From contig CATIUR010000005.1 of the NCBI GenBank assembly GCA_949592205.1, positions 133,664,277 through 133,728,276 of the forward strand: 64,000 bases of DNA, written 5' to 3'. The notes under the pieces are model-generated. The model was not told the DNA's origin. It saw only the letters and a list, made by a program, of their open reading frames with translations, and ran no database searches. This document shows, piece after piece, positions 46,184 to 57,400 of the stretch (the first letter of the stretch is position 1; each line of letters begins with the position of its first letter). A program made the position numbers and the translations under genes. Origin of the DNA: Helichrysum umbraculigerum (lineage: Eukaryota > Streptophyta > Magnoliopsida > Asterales > Asteraceae).

Positions 46184-46595
46184 CTTATCTTCAAGCGTTT
46201 TGTGCCTGAAAATCTCTAATCTCCTCCCACCTTCCTCCCACGTTAGCCCATTAGTGGAACATCTCAAATTTTGTGAACTTCCTTGAGGGAAATCGTGAAC
46301 TGATTCAACAACGAAGCTTTTCCATGGCCATGATGTCTCCTTCGGTCCAACTGATTCACCCTCATTGTCTTGATGCCCTTTGTACATTTTCAGACACTTA
46401 TCCCAAAAAAATGTACTTGTATAGATACATACTTCTAATTATCTAGCTAAGATCATTTACCCTTTGACCCTAATAAACGATTGCTAAACTTTTTAAGATT
46501 TACCCAGGAAACTTTCCATCCAAAATATGTGACGTCGAGATAGTCTTAACAGAGCCCAAATCCAAATTAACCAGCTTCTTATGTACCCATTCAAC
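46184..46595 (-). pseudogene. unidentified exon-like fragments inside the inner Helitron
   Basis: Two stretches with splice-like borders: 46595-46504, reading VEWVHKKLVNLDLGS, and about 46395-46184, reading SWPWKSFVVESVHDFP and EIFRHKTLEDK before a GT donor. Codon quality suggests genuine former exons, but I cannot name the gene. Phases of the two do not join cleanly, consistent with a captured, decayed piece. Confidence 0.35.
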
Positions 46596-46599
46596 CTGC

Positions 46600-49587
46600 A
46601 TAAATATTACCATGGTTTCAAAAGACCAATTGATAAAATTGACATCAGGAAGAAAAAAAACTCAATATACGGTCTTGTTAATTGGTTATGAAGGTAACAT
46701 TGTTATCCATGTTTAGAGAATAACACAGGTTCATATACCCAGATTTCAAATAAAAATTAGGAATAGATGAAAAGCTTTACCAATTATAGAAGCTAATATG
46801 AACCCATAGTAGCACTCCATATAATTCACATTCCTACCCTCGAATGCAAATCCCATTTTTCACACTTGACCTTATCCTATTTTACATGAACCTGTGTTAT
46901 GTGTAACAAATGAATCATGTAAGACCTATATACTCACAAATAGTTCTTTGGATACCTGAATTGCAATTATATTAAGAAACAGTTCTAATCACTGTAACCA
47001 TGAATGAGTCAGTACTCAATTGTTTTGACAAAAGCAGGTAGGGACATATGCTAATGTGGTGGTGCTACATTTTAGAAGTGAAGGAGTGAAAGTCTCACAT
47101 AGAACTATACCAATGTTCTAAACTGTAGCAATCTAATAAAAAATAACTAAGAACATTATAACATCAAAATTAAAAAGAGATGACAGTCAAATCTGGCCAC
47201 AAAGATATTAAAGAAACTACCTTCATAACATTGATTTAATTGGCATCAAATGGAGCAAGAACAACTATTGTGTGAAGTCAGGGATTGCATCCAAAACAAA
47301 CCTTAGCACGTGCACAACATATGTAATACAAAACTTTAACCATCATAACCTGCAAATAGGTATAAAATCACTTTAATCCATCAACAAAAGTGTAGAAAAT
47401 ATATTCAATTATCAATTAGACTTGAGGCAATACCTTATCAGCGAAGTAATTATGTTCAATTGTTGGATTAAAGATCACATCTGAAGTTAAAATTTAGGAA
47501 ACCTAAAGTACACAAACAACGTGAATGAATTTCTTACCAAAATAAAAATAAGATTATAAGAAAGGATTAGATGTAGCCTAACCGTAATTAGTGATATCCA
47601 AACCAGCATTGCATTCATAACCAAAATCAACCATTTTCATGAAAAGTTTTATCTACACACAAAAACCTCTACATGATCTAAACTTTCGCGTAGAAGCTCA
47701 AACCAAGCATTATGAACTTGACAACTCAAACTTGGTCACATCCTCTAATCAGCTTTGCATAAACTAAGTGCACAACCCGCCCATTTCCCACCTCTGGTTT
47801 CGAATGGTCGTTAATTTTTTTTACCAAAAGCAATAACTTATAATGAACATTACAATACAATGGTCACTAAGTATCAGCAACACGGGTGCTAATATGGTTG
47901 TTGTCATTTTCATAAAGCTTAGACATTAGTGACTCTGATGTCGTTGTGCACAATCTTTAATCTTGGTTCTTCATTGAGAAAAGCCAACCCTCTTTAATCT
48001 TATTCAATTCTATGCTCCTTTAAACTTGTTCATCAGTGTTTCTTATAATCTCCAAAGATGCATACATATCATCAGCCCTAATTGCAATATGCAATGGTGT
48101 AACGTTGATTCTTATTATGTCATTTACAAACTGAGTATAAATATTCTTTACATAATCAAAACAACTTACCTTTATTTTGCAAGAAGTATGATACTTATGT
48201 ATGATGGCTTATTATAATTGGCTACTTGCAACTGCCAACCAAAATTAATCATTAGTAATAGTAAAAACAGTAGTCTTAAAAGCAAAAGAAAAAAATGACA
48301 TTAATGTACTCACCATTAAATCTCATCACTTTGGTCATTTTCTGAAAGAGAATAAAAAAACTACCTTCCATGATGAATCAAGGCAAAACAAAGCAATATG
48401 TCATCAATGTGATTGGCTAGGCTGCAAAAACCGAATCTGTTTAGAAAAATAGAATTAATCAAATGTCATTTTGGATTACATATTAAAAATTGATTTTTTT
48501 TGCACCAACGATTGGGGTTTTAGTTTCTGCTATGATAATGCTATTCTATGTAGTAAATCATTTTATCAAACACTTGGTGTGCGCTTGATCTCAAATGTTA
48601 GCAAGCACACAGAAATATGAATAGCATTGAAACTCATGAAACTAAAATCAATTAAATCAAAGATAATGAAATATATATCTTAAATATTTATCGGATGATG
48701 ATCTGATTGACACGAGTGTTGCTTCGATGCATATGCTCAGTTTTTGTCACGATTGTCCCTATTCATGAAAGAAATAAATCAATCCAAAATCAAGAACGGA
48801 AAAATAAAACAATATATCAAACACAAACTTGAGTATTCAACATTTTGATGAAACACTTGAACACAAATATAGTTTAACAAAGAAAAAAATGGATAGTTCA
48901 ATTATAGGAAAAATAGAAAATAGAAGAAAATAAACCTTAGAATCCTCAAGTTTGGCTTTAGGGTTTGAATTGATTTTGTGCTTCACAGATTCAGATAGTG
49001 GAAGTGATTATCGAATTGCTGGAATCAAAAAATCTTGCTGTGCAATACCTTGATAAACCAATCGCATCGAAGTCTGATGAGGAAACGATATTGAATAAAG
49101 AAAATAGCCAAATAGAAGGAAATAATCATTTTTTAATTCTTACCAAACATAACCAATACTCCAGCTTTGAAATTCAAATTTCAATTTGAAAGTGTAAGGA
49201 GCCAACTCATGCAATGGGGATGCCGTGCTTTTTCAATTTAAAAGGGATAATTAGGTAATTAGATAATTAACCTAGAAATTTATTTTGAAAAAGTACACAA
49301 ATTAGTACTAAATTTGAAATTTAAACATTTGAAATTTAAACATCTGAATTTAAAATTTAAAATTCAAATAAGTTACTCCCACTAATTTAGCCAAAAATTC
49401 TGATTAGTTAGGGGTACAATGGTATTTTAAGATAATCAAATATGAGATATTACGTAAACGTTGTTGTTAATCTAAATCAACGGTTAAGATCAATTTATGA
49501 ACATCATTTAAAGGGTAGGATTAAATCATTTGAAATTATTTTAAAAATGTATACACATTTAAACTCCTCCAATAAATATTATAAGAG
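46600..49587. other. inner Helitron 5' part
   Basis: AT-rich. The only longer frame is a 63-codon plus-strand one near 48998 with no recognised similarity. The last 250 bp (49330-49588) resemble the outer Helitron 5' region 50050-50298. Confidence 0.4.
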
Positions 49588-50298
49588 ATATGAACAGGTT
49601 TACAATATGATAAATTAATTGGATTATAGAAAAAGATTATAGAAAACTGAGATCACAACGGTGCAAGTACAAAATTCAATCAAAATAATATCCTAAATCA
49701 TTAGTGTGAAGAAGGCAATACCTGGTTGGTTGATACAGAGGGCAAATCGAATAGGGTTTTTGAATTTGGTAGGGTTTTGTAAATGAAGGAGTTATAAATA
49801 GCGAAGATGTCGACCTGTGCAGTAATTTGGGATTATCTATTAATATTTAATTTATTATTTATTAATTTAATAATATTAATAATATTGTTTCTTTTGGATG
49901 CAGAGGTTTCACACAAATATCTCGTTTAGTTTTTTTCCTCCTTATCTTGATAGTTAAACATGTAGATAAGATCTCCTTTGCAAAAGTCTTATTTTTTAAA
50001 TTTAAAATACGTAAAAATGTGGATAAAATCTACTTCTCAAAAGTTTCAATATTCTTAATTTTTGTAAAATTTAAATTTAAATTTTAAATTAATTGACTTC
50101 CTAAAATGTCGCAACCGACAAGGACAATATAGTAAAATTAGATGATGAAAAATGACATATTTCGTAAACTATTCTGATAATCTTAATCAATGATTCAGAT
50201 TTATTTAACTAAACCATCTAACGGGTAAGATTAAGTCAAACGAAAAAAAAGTCAACATGTTTACATATTAAGACTCATCCAATAATATTAAAAAGAGA

Positions 50299-51825
50299 TA
50301 GAAAAAGAGAATTATCGGTGTTGTTAACTATAGAAAGTATTATAATGAATTACCATGTAACGGTTGTGGCTTTTAGATTTTCAAGTTGGCTTCACCGTTA
50401 AACTGCTTAATAAAATGATCGACGAAAAAGCACTTTGGAAGTAATGATATGGACGACACTTGAAATAACAAAGAAATCATTCGAATACCGGAGATGCAGT
50501 GCAAATGCTTTCCTATTTTCGGCATACTAATAGATCAAGGGGTTCTATCTCTACATGGGAAGAATGGAGGTCAAAGCCACTGTCTACAACTCTACATGCG
50601 CACAAATAGTGGCTTAGCGTTGTCCATATACTCAATATCATAAACCCAATAGAAGTATGGTCATTCATGCAAGGAGAATGGTTGGATTTCAGAGATGCAC
50701 ACAAAGACTCACTTTTAGCATCATAGATTATGAGAACCCTTCTATTTTTCTACTATAATAATAACCCACGAAAGCTCAAGAAAGAGAAGGTCCTCTCAAG
50801 GCCTTTAAGGTCAAATACTCAAATGTACGTGTGGTCAGCAAGAGATACAAACAATTCAAAAGCTCGGTTCTAGTGGCATTGTCAGCGGTTAATACTTTAT
50901 AGGTACACCCAAAGGGTTTCTTTGTACCTACTGCTTGTAATACATTTCGAAATTAATAAATTATAAAAACAAATAATTAAAAGTAAAAAATGTGAGAGAA
51001 GAAAAAACACTGTATTACCGAAAACGGTAAGACCTGACGAATAAAAAACAAAATATAGCTTTATTCAAGTGCAAACCATAGAAACAACCTGAACCACTAA
51101 CACAGAAAAACAAAATTGCCATGAACCACTACCCGAGACCAACACAGCAACAGCTTCAGTCGGATTGAGACACCACAAACCCAACACCAGAACTAACGAA
51201 ACTGACCCAACATGACTCGAAACTTACTTTAAAAGAAAAATACAAGGGTGGGGGCGTTTGGCCCCCTTGGGAGAAAAAGAAGGGTATAATGGTAAAAAAA
51301 TCCGACGTAATTTAGCTCAAGTGTTTCTAATTCTGTGTAAAGGGTTCAACATGATATAACTCAAGCCATATAACTACAATCAAGAGTCTCAACAAAACCA
51401 CTGACTTTGGATGATCGTACTTCAATGGCAGTCATCCTTATTGTTAATGTAGAACCAATAAACTTGACTTTTAGATGATTCTTCACTCCAGAGAAGACAT
51501 GGTAAAAAAAATGACCAGCGAAATTTTAATGCCAACCACACATGGGAGCACCTGTGACTATATAATTTTAAGAAAAGAAAAACAGAGATTAGAAATATGA
51601 AAGCATTGTTGCTAAAACATCAGCAAGCAAGGATATCGTTTTAGTCTCTATGTCAAATCGAATAAATACAAGCTCACATAAAATACAGCTTACATTACCT
51701 GTAACTACCTACTACCATAGTAAGATATATTGATACTGAAAAAATCCTCACCGATTCTATAACTGGAAAGAAAATATACATTTGGACCAGATAAACCTGA
51801 AAGAGCTTCATGGTCCTCTGACTAA
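50299..51825. other. spacer between Helitron and RHIP1-like gene
   Basis: Probably includes the 3'UTR of the minus-strand gene near its right end. The piece around 50500-50900 has gene-like composition on the minus strand but contains stops, and I cannot assign it. Confidence 0.4.
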
Positions 51826-52780
51826 TCAAGTAGACTTTTTTGGGTCATTGTTTTGTTGATGGGGTTCAGGGTGATTATTTTGTTGATGGGGTTCTGGGTT
51901 ATCCTTTTTCTCCATGACTTCTTGTATTCCTTCTTGGTAACCTTGTATGAAGCTCTTCAGTGCATCTCTGTAAGCAGATGCTCTGGTCATGTAAACCCGC
52001 TGCAGAGCTGGTCTAAGCGTCTCCATTCCACCTCGAGCAGCAACAGCTGTCATCATAAATTGGAGCACGAGTCAAAAAGTTGGTAGCATTCTCTCAAAGT
52101 ATATGAAGGTCAATTAAAATAGAAAAATTGGCATGGTCTAAATCTTGTATTTGACTTTTTTCCGATAAAATTGTATTTGACTTCTGTTACATACAAACCA
52201 GATATTGTGAGCGCAAAGCAAGCAATGTACTTTAATAAATGAGGACAAAACGTGCCAAGTTAGCAGATTGTTTAAGCATTTACATATTCACCAGCTGAAT
52301 TAAACGTTCTAAAAAATTCACCTAGATCCTCCAATGTTGACGGTTCGGTTTCTCCAGTTGAACCCGTGGCTCCATGTTCATCTCCTGAATTTTCTTTCTT
52401 CTTATATTCATTTGGGCGCAGCTCCGGGCCTATATCTCTTACCCAGCTTGCAGCATAAAGTCTAGTTGCTTCCTTCATTACCTGAAAAAAGGGTTACATA
52501 ACAATAAGGACACACATATTAGTTTGTGAATATATCAACTACAGGGTCCATAATAAAATATTCATGCCAGTAAGGTGAAATCATGCTACAAATGGAATTA
52601 AAAGATCTATTCAAGAGTATAACCATAGAAGAGAAATCTCACCAAATATCGTTCTTTCCAAGTTAGTTTCCTACGCTTTTTGAAATGAGGCGGGTCGGGT
52701 AAAGATGAGGGGAATGCAATTTCTTTCAAATCATATCGGACGTAATCACGCACTTTCCTCCAAACTACCTTTGCCTTCAT
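51826..52780 (-). CDS. RHIP1-like conserved plant protein (172 aa, three coding exons)
   Basis: Joined exons 52780-52643, 52481-52322 and 52046-51826; GT-AG introns, phases agree (519 nt). The product begins MKAKVVWRKVRDYVRYDL and continues with EIAFPSSLPDPPHF, LYAASWVRDIGPELRPN (near 57-73), an acidic Ser/Glu linker, AARGGMETLRPALQRVYMTR, and GYQEGIQEVMEKK. It ends in a Gln/Asn/Pro-rich tail with a short duplicated EPHQQNN. I recall this conserved core from plant proteins including Arabidopsis RHIP1, described as an interactor of RGS1 and HXK1 in glucose signalling; the name rests on memory, so treat the function as tentative. No signal peptide or membrane segment. It is divergently arranged with the DAP3 gene. 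Confidence 0.8.
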
Positions 52781-52789
52781 TTTTTTTAC

Positions 52790-54300
52790 CTTTAAATTAT
52801 CTCAAGCAAATTTGTAAAAGGAGCTCACAAAAAGAGCAAACCTGATAATGCATCGAATACAGCAGTTATTTACAACTATATGGCGCATAATAAACAAAAC
52901 TGCAAAAGCTCATGGATAAAGTTAAGCAATGAAAGAACACCTGAAAGTCAAAAAAGCAATATACTAATCAAGTGTTTTCTACTTAGGCTTCTGTTTAAAG
53001 GTATTTTACAACCTATAAATAAAACACTCCATGATTAGTTTGTCCGTACTAGATAAATCAACAACTTTCAGTTTGAAGCCTGATGAATTTAAGGACCCAC
53101 AAGAGCGGAAAGTAAGATAAATCAACAATTATTCAACATTTGTCAGGGCTTCAGGTTATGCAGTGGACTATTACTATATTAACCCTATCATAGACGCTTT
53201 CTTCATTTTTATTTGTTTTTGCGATAACTTAATATCTTTCACTTGAATCTTTAATATAGTAGGAGTATTCATGTGTGCTACTCTCTATTTTTTTTTCTTT
53301 TGTTTTTAAGTAGGCCATTATTCATTACTGCAGATTTCCACAAATTCGCCAAGGTTTAGTGTTACAATCATGGGTATATACACAAAATTCTGCAGGGTAA
53401 AAGTTCTGATAATATCCTAACAATAACTTCTTTATTAATGCATATTATTTCGTCTAGAAGACATATCTTGCCATCTTGGTGCTTGATACTTTAGCCCCAA
53501 ATACATTCTGAATATTTAGTTTGTTGAACTTAATACATACATTTCCACTCACTGAGTAAAGAAAGAGTCGATGCAACTAATCAATTTAACAAAGGTGATC
53601 CTCAAGAACTTTAACAAGTCTCAAACAATATAACTTCCATGATGTTTTTTAGGCTTAGAATCCTTCCATTTCTATCTAAAGATGTACTCCTCTGGCTAAT
53701 ATATGATTCTCTTTTGGTCCAAAGCCCTTTATTTTTCTTGCTTTTGCACATTTCTCCGCCCCTAGCCTACATCAGAATCTTAGTTGATTAACAATTGTTT
53801 AAACAATACTATAATAGCATATCTATAAGAGAAACTTCTAAGGTAGCGATATATCAATCTTAAGCTATGTAACTTACTAGCTATTTCCTATAATTTCAAT
53901 CTTCATCTGAAACCACCTTTTCAGCAACAGCTACTATATCAAAGACACAAGTGAACCTCCATTTTAAAAATAAGGACACATAGGCATTACATCAAACACT
54001 TGGTGTGCAATAATATCAAATGCACGTTTTTAAAACGATATAAATTTACACTCGTTATAATTCACTGAGAAATGATAGCCCTTACATAAAGCACACAAAG
54101 AATTCTATCATGACAGTAAAAACACATAATAACAGAATCTTTATATAAAATCGGAAATTACAAGCAATAAATGAGGAAAGTATTGAATTACTAGTAGAAA
54201 TGGACCGCAGTGGAGAGTCTTGGAGATTTACCGGTGGATAGGACGGCGGTGAGTTAGCTCCGGCGGTAATTTATTTACCGAATTTGCTATTTAGCCGGAG
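52790..54300 (-). other. 5'UTR exon and long 5'UTR intron of the RHIP1-like gene (probable)
   Basis: Minus-strand ccaccg|gtaaatc at 54232/54231 is a good 5' splice site, next to a C/G-rich leader-like stretch (54232-54300). The matching acceptor before the ATG is uncertain (ttaaag near 52790 is weak). The intron holds a repeat (53080-53800) shared with U2B'' intron 1. Confidence 0.4.
53080..53800. repeat. dispersed repeat related to 32400-33120
   Basis: Collinear, diverged copy of the segment in U2B'' intron 1, same orientation. Both lie in first introns near 5' ends of minus-strand genes. Confidence 0.6.
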
Positions 54301-54484
54301 ATAATTTTTATTTTTCATTCTGTCATCAAACTCAGAAATACGGATGTGAAAGATTGAAAGCCCAGCCCAATAGACCAATAGCCCAGCCCAATAACATATA
54401 TGCAAATTACAACTTTGCCCTCCATACCTTCATTTCGTACCTCCAAAACCCCATCGCACTCGACCGTCGTCAAACCACCAAAAA
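54301..54484. promoter_or_regulatory. divergent promoter between RHIP1-like and DAP3 genes
   Basis: Only about 185 bp. Four AGCCCA motifs (TGGGCT on the minus strand) lie at 54359-54364, 54364-54369, 54380-54385 and 54385-54390, as two copies of agcccagcccaata. TGGGCY site II elements are well known in plant promoters of mitochondrial and ribosomal-protein genes, which suits the DAP3 gene. No TATA box is obvious. Confidence 0.7.
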
Positions 54485-57400
54485 ATGTTACGTACACTTC
54501 TCCGATCAGTCGCCACCGCCGCCACACCGGCGAAATCAACTCTAATCCCTACCGCCATAACAACCACAACCACCACGCCTTCTCATTACACATCTTCCAG
54601 AACCTTCGCATCAAAAAAAGCACCTGCAAAAGGAAACAACAATAAAAAACAACCTCAACAAAAATCCAAATCCGATGCCAAATCGAAATCAAAACCTGAA
54701 GAAATTGTTGCATCTTCAGTTGACGATGCAGCTCATGACCTAATGTCCGATGAAAAAAACCGTAAGCGATTACTTGATGAAGATGAACGTGATAAATCAC
54801 TTGATGTTGGTCCTAACGGACGGCCGTTGTTTACTTCCGTTAGTTCGTTGTCTGAACTTAATAGAAAAGATGCCTGCAGTTACATAAAGTTTAGGTATTA
54901 ACTAAATTGCTAATTTTTGCCTTTTTAACATATTGAGAAATTGAATTTTAATTTGATATAACTTTGTATTCCGCAGTGTGAGTTTTAAAGCTTATTGATC
55001 TCATTCTGTAGCTATTTATAGTGTATGTGGGTTAAGGTCATAGAAATGTTGTGTAGTTAGCCCAAAGTGCCATAAGGTGAACTGTTTTTTACACATATTA
55101 TACATGATCCTAATTTATCTGTAATATCATACCTCTCGTTGCCGGTTAGTCAATAAGGTTCGATATTTTACTGGTATCAAACAATCGCTTTCGGTTGCAA
55201 TTTTTTGTTTAGGGTTACTGCGATTATGAGAGGAAGAAGACGCCATTTTCTTGTTCTTCTCTTCTTGTAACGTGTTGAATAAACCCTGATTTTGAATGTT
55301 ATATATAGTTATAAAATTAATTCCCATGTAAGTAAGAATTCATATAAAAAGAGTGACGTCGCATAGGTATTCGGTTACCTATTTACTCGAAGTATGATTT
55401 TGTGGATAAATTAGGAGTTTATGTATGATTTGTCTAAAAAAAAGTTCACATTGAATATTGGTACTTTGAGCGAAGTACATGACATCTCTACCACTTATCC
55501 CTATGTATATGTGTGTGTGTATTGTCTGTATGTTTATGTTTGTATGTATGTATGTATTATATATGTGTTTGTGCGCTCGTGTATGTATACATATTAGATG
55601 TTTGTTTTTTTCTGGTATACAGTAGGAAGAAACTGGAGGAGGTGTTACCGGAGAGATTGCCAGCGGGAATGGTGAAGGAGTTTGATGAAACAATGAGAGA
55701 TGCATTGCTTGTACGACACAGTTTTTTGGATCTGCGAGATAACTTTAGGCGCATTGTTGATCTACCATTACAATCTAGTAGCAGTAAAGGTGTGGTTTTT
55801 TACCTTATTCTTTTTATGAAATATCTGTTGGGTGATATGATTCTTAAGAAGTTCTTTGGAGTACGATTATTTGGGTAAAGAGGTCTGAACATGCCAGTTA
55901 GTTTGGAGATAGTGGTACAACTTACTTACATCGTATATATACTCTGGAATAGTAACACCAAATCTGATTTTTTTTGTTCAAATTTAGAAGCTCTCAAAGA
56001 GATTCGTAAACAAAATCTAATTTGTTCTCTGTGAGCTGATGCTCTAGTGAGGGAAATGCACTAGATATTAAGCACATAGCTGTCAAAGTTTGATCTGTTT
56101 ATAGGAGTAAAATTTATATGTAATGGAATGTGACGTATCATATAGGAAACTTTACTAAAAGTAATTTGTAAAACTATTGTAAATCTAAGTTAAAGGTTCT
56201 AAACACACATTTATCAAGTAACATTTGCATACTTTGTTTTGGTTAATTACGTGATAGGATTGTGTGGTTTAAGATCTAGAATACTGCCCCAAGGTACTGT
56301 GAGTCCCACCTTGATAGTCTTGGTATCGTTGCTTGACACTTGACAGCAATACGTAAAATTGTATAGAAAATACTAATAACATATTCTTATCAGAAATTGG
56401 TTGTGATGGCAACTTTACTTTTCAGGTTTGAGCACAGTTCAGAAGCAAATAGTGTTGGATGGCCCTGTTAGCTGTGGAAAGAGTATTGCTCTTGCAATGC
56501 TTGTTCACTGGGCTCGTGATGAGGGGTGGTTGGTATTCTACGTTCCAGAAGGCCGAAGTTGGACTCATGGTGGACTTTTCTATAAAAATGATCAAACTGG
56601 TTTGTGGGATACTCCAGTACAGGCTGCCAACATTTTGCAGGCAAGATTGCCACTAAATTTGTTTCTAGTTTGGAATCTATATGTGCAATGTATAGTTTTC
56701 TAAAAGATTGTTTTTTCTTTCTTTCTTTATTTTTATGCGATCGCAGTAGATGAAAACATGTTTTCTCTATGCAGGATTTCTTGAAGTATAACGAATCATA
56801 CCTACTGAAGCTACCCTGTAAAATAAACGATCCCATACCACTTGGTGTAGGTGCTGGTGTTGGGAGGATGAAAGATGCAGATACAATGTCATTGCCTGAA
56901 GGTTCGACTTTATATGATTTGGTTCAAATGGGAATAACTACTACATATGCTTCTGTTGGAGTGGTAGTTCGTTTAAGGGAAGAGCTATCACTTGTAAAAG
57001 ATATACCTGTTCTTATTGCAATTGACCAGGTGATTTGACTCGTTCTTTCTCTTTGCAAATATGATGGTTGATTGTTACTTCTGACCAATGCTATCTTTAT
57101 TCTGATGTTTGCAAGCAGTATAATAGTTGGTTCACATTCACCGAGTTCGAGGAGCCAGTGACTGTTCGCTCTTGCCGGCCTATTCATGCTAAAGAAGTAG
57201 CTACGGTTAGTTGGTTTCTTTTATAATGTATTTATCATCATTGCTTTTTTAAGTTATGGGTGTTTTTATTGGGTTTATCTTGGGCTTATTATAGATGTTC
57301 CGCATATCTTATACGTTGCTAGAGTTTTGTATTTGTATGGGTGCTTGGGTGTATGTTCCGAAAGTGATCATTATTCATATGATAATTTAGTATTTTAAAT

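Larger units (their letters stand above)
41269..49588 (-). mobile_element. inner Helitron (minus strand, about 8.3 kb) with captured gene fragments
   Basis: The 5' end at 49588 (A|TCTCTTATAATATTTATTGG) and the 3' end at 41269 (CTAG|T after hairpin CCCGCAAATTTGCGGG) are close variants of the outer Helitron termini. About 200 bp inside each 5' end are also similar between the two, so the elements belong to one family. The element carries minus-strand, same-orientation exon fragments of tyrosine aminotransferase, beta-amylase and unidentified genes, with splice sites partly preserved. Helitrons are known for such gene capture. No Rep/helicase. Confidence 0.6.
35382..50298 (-). mobile_element. 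outer Helitron (minus strand, about 14.9 kb)
   Basis: On the minus strand the 5' end at 50298 is A|TCTCTTTTTAATATTATTGG and the 3' end at 35382 is CTAG|T. The 3' end is preceded by a hairpin (CCGCGA-CT-TCGCGG, 35394-35407) at about 8 nt. Start with TC, end with CTRR, a 3' hairpin, insertion between A and T and lack of a target duplication are Helitron hallmarks. No Rep/helicase gene is seen, so non-autonomous. It encloses a second Helitron with similar ends. The span assumes simple nesting. Confidence 0.6.

Noticed and set aside
55513..55878. 121-codon frame including a Cys/Val/Tyr-rich start
   Set aside because: The start lies in a TG/TATG microsatellite; only the later part is DAP3 exon 2, which begins after the acceptor at 55622.
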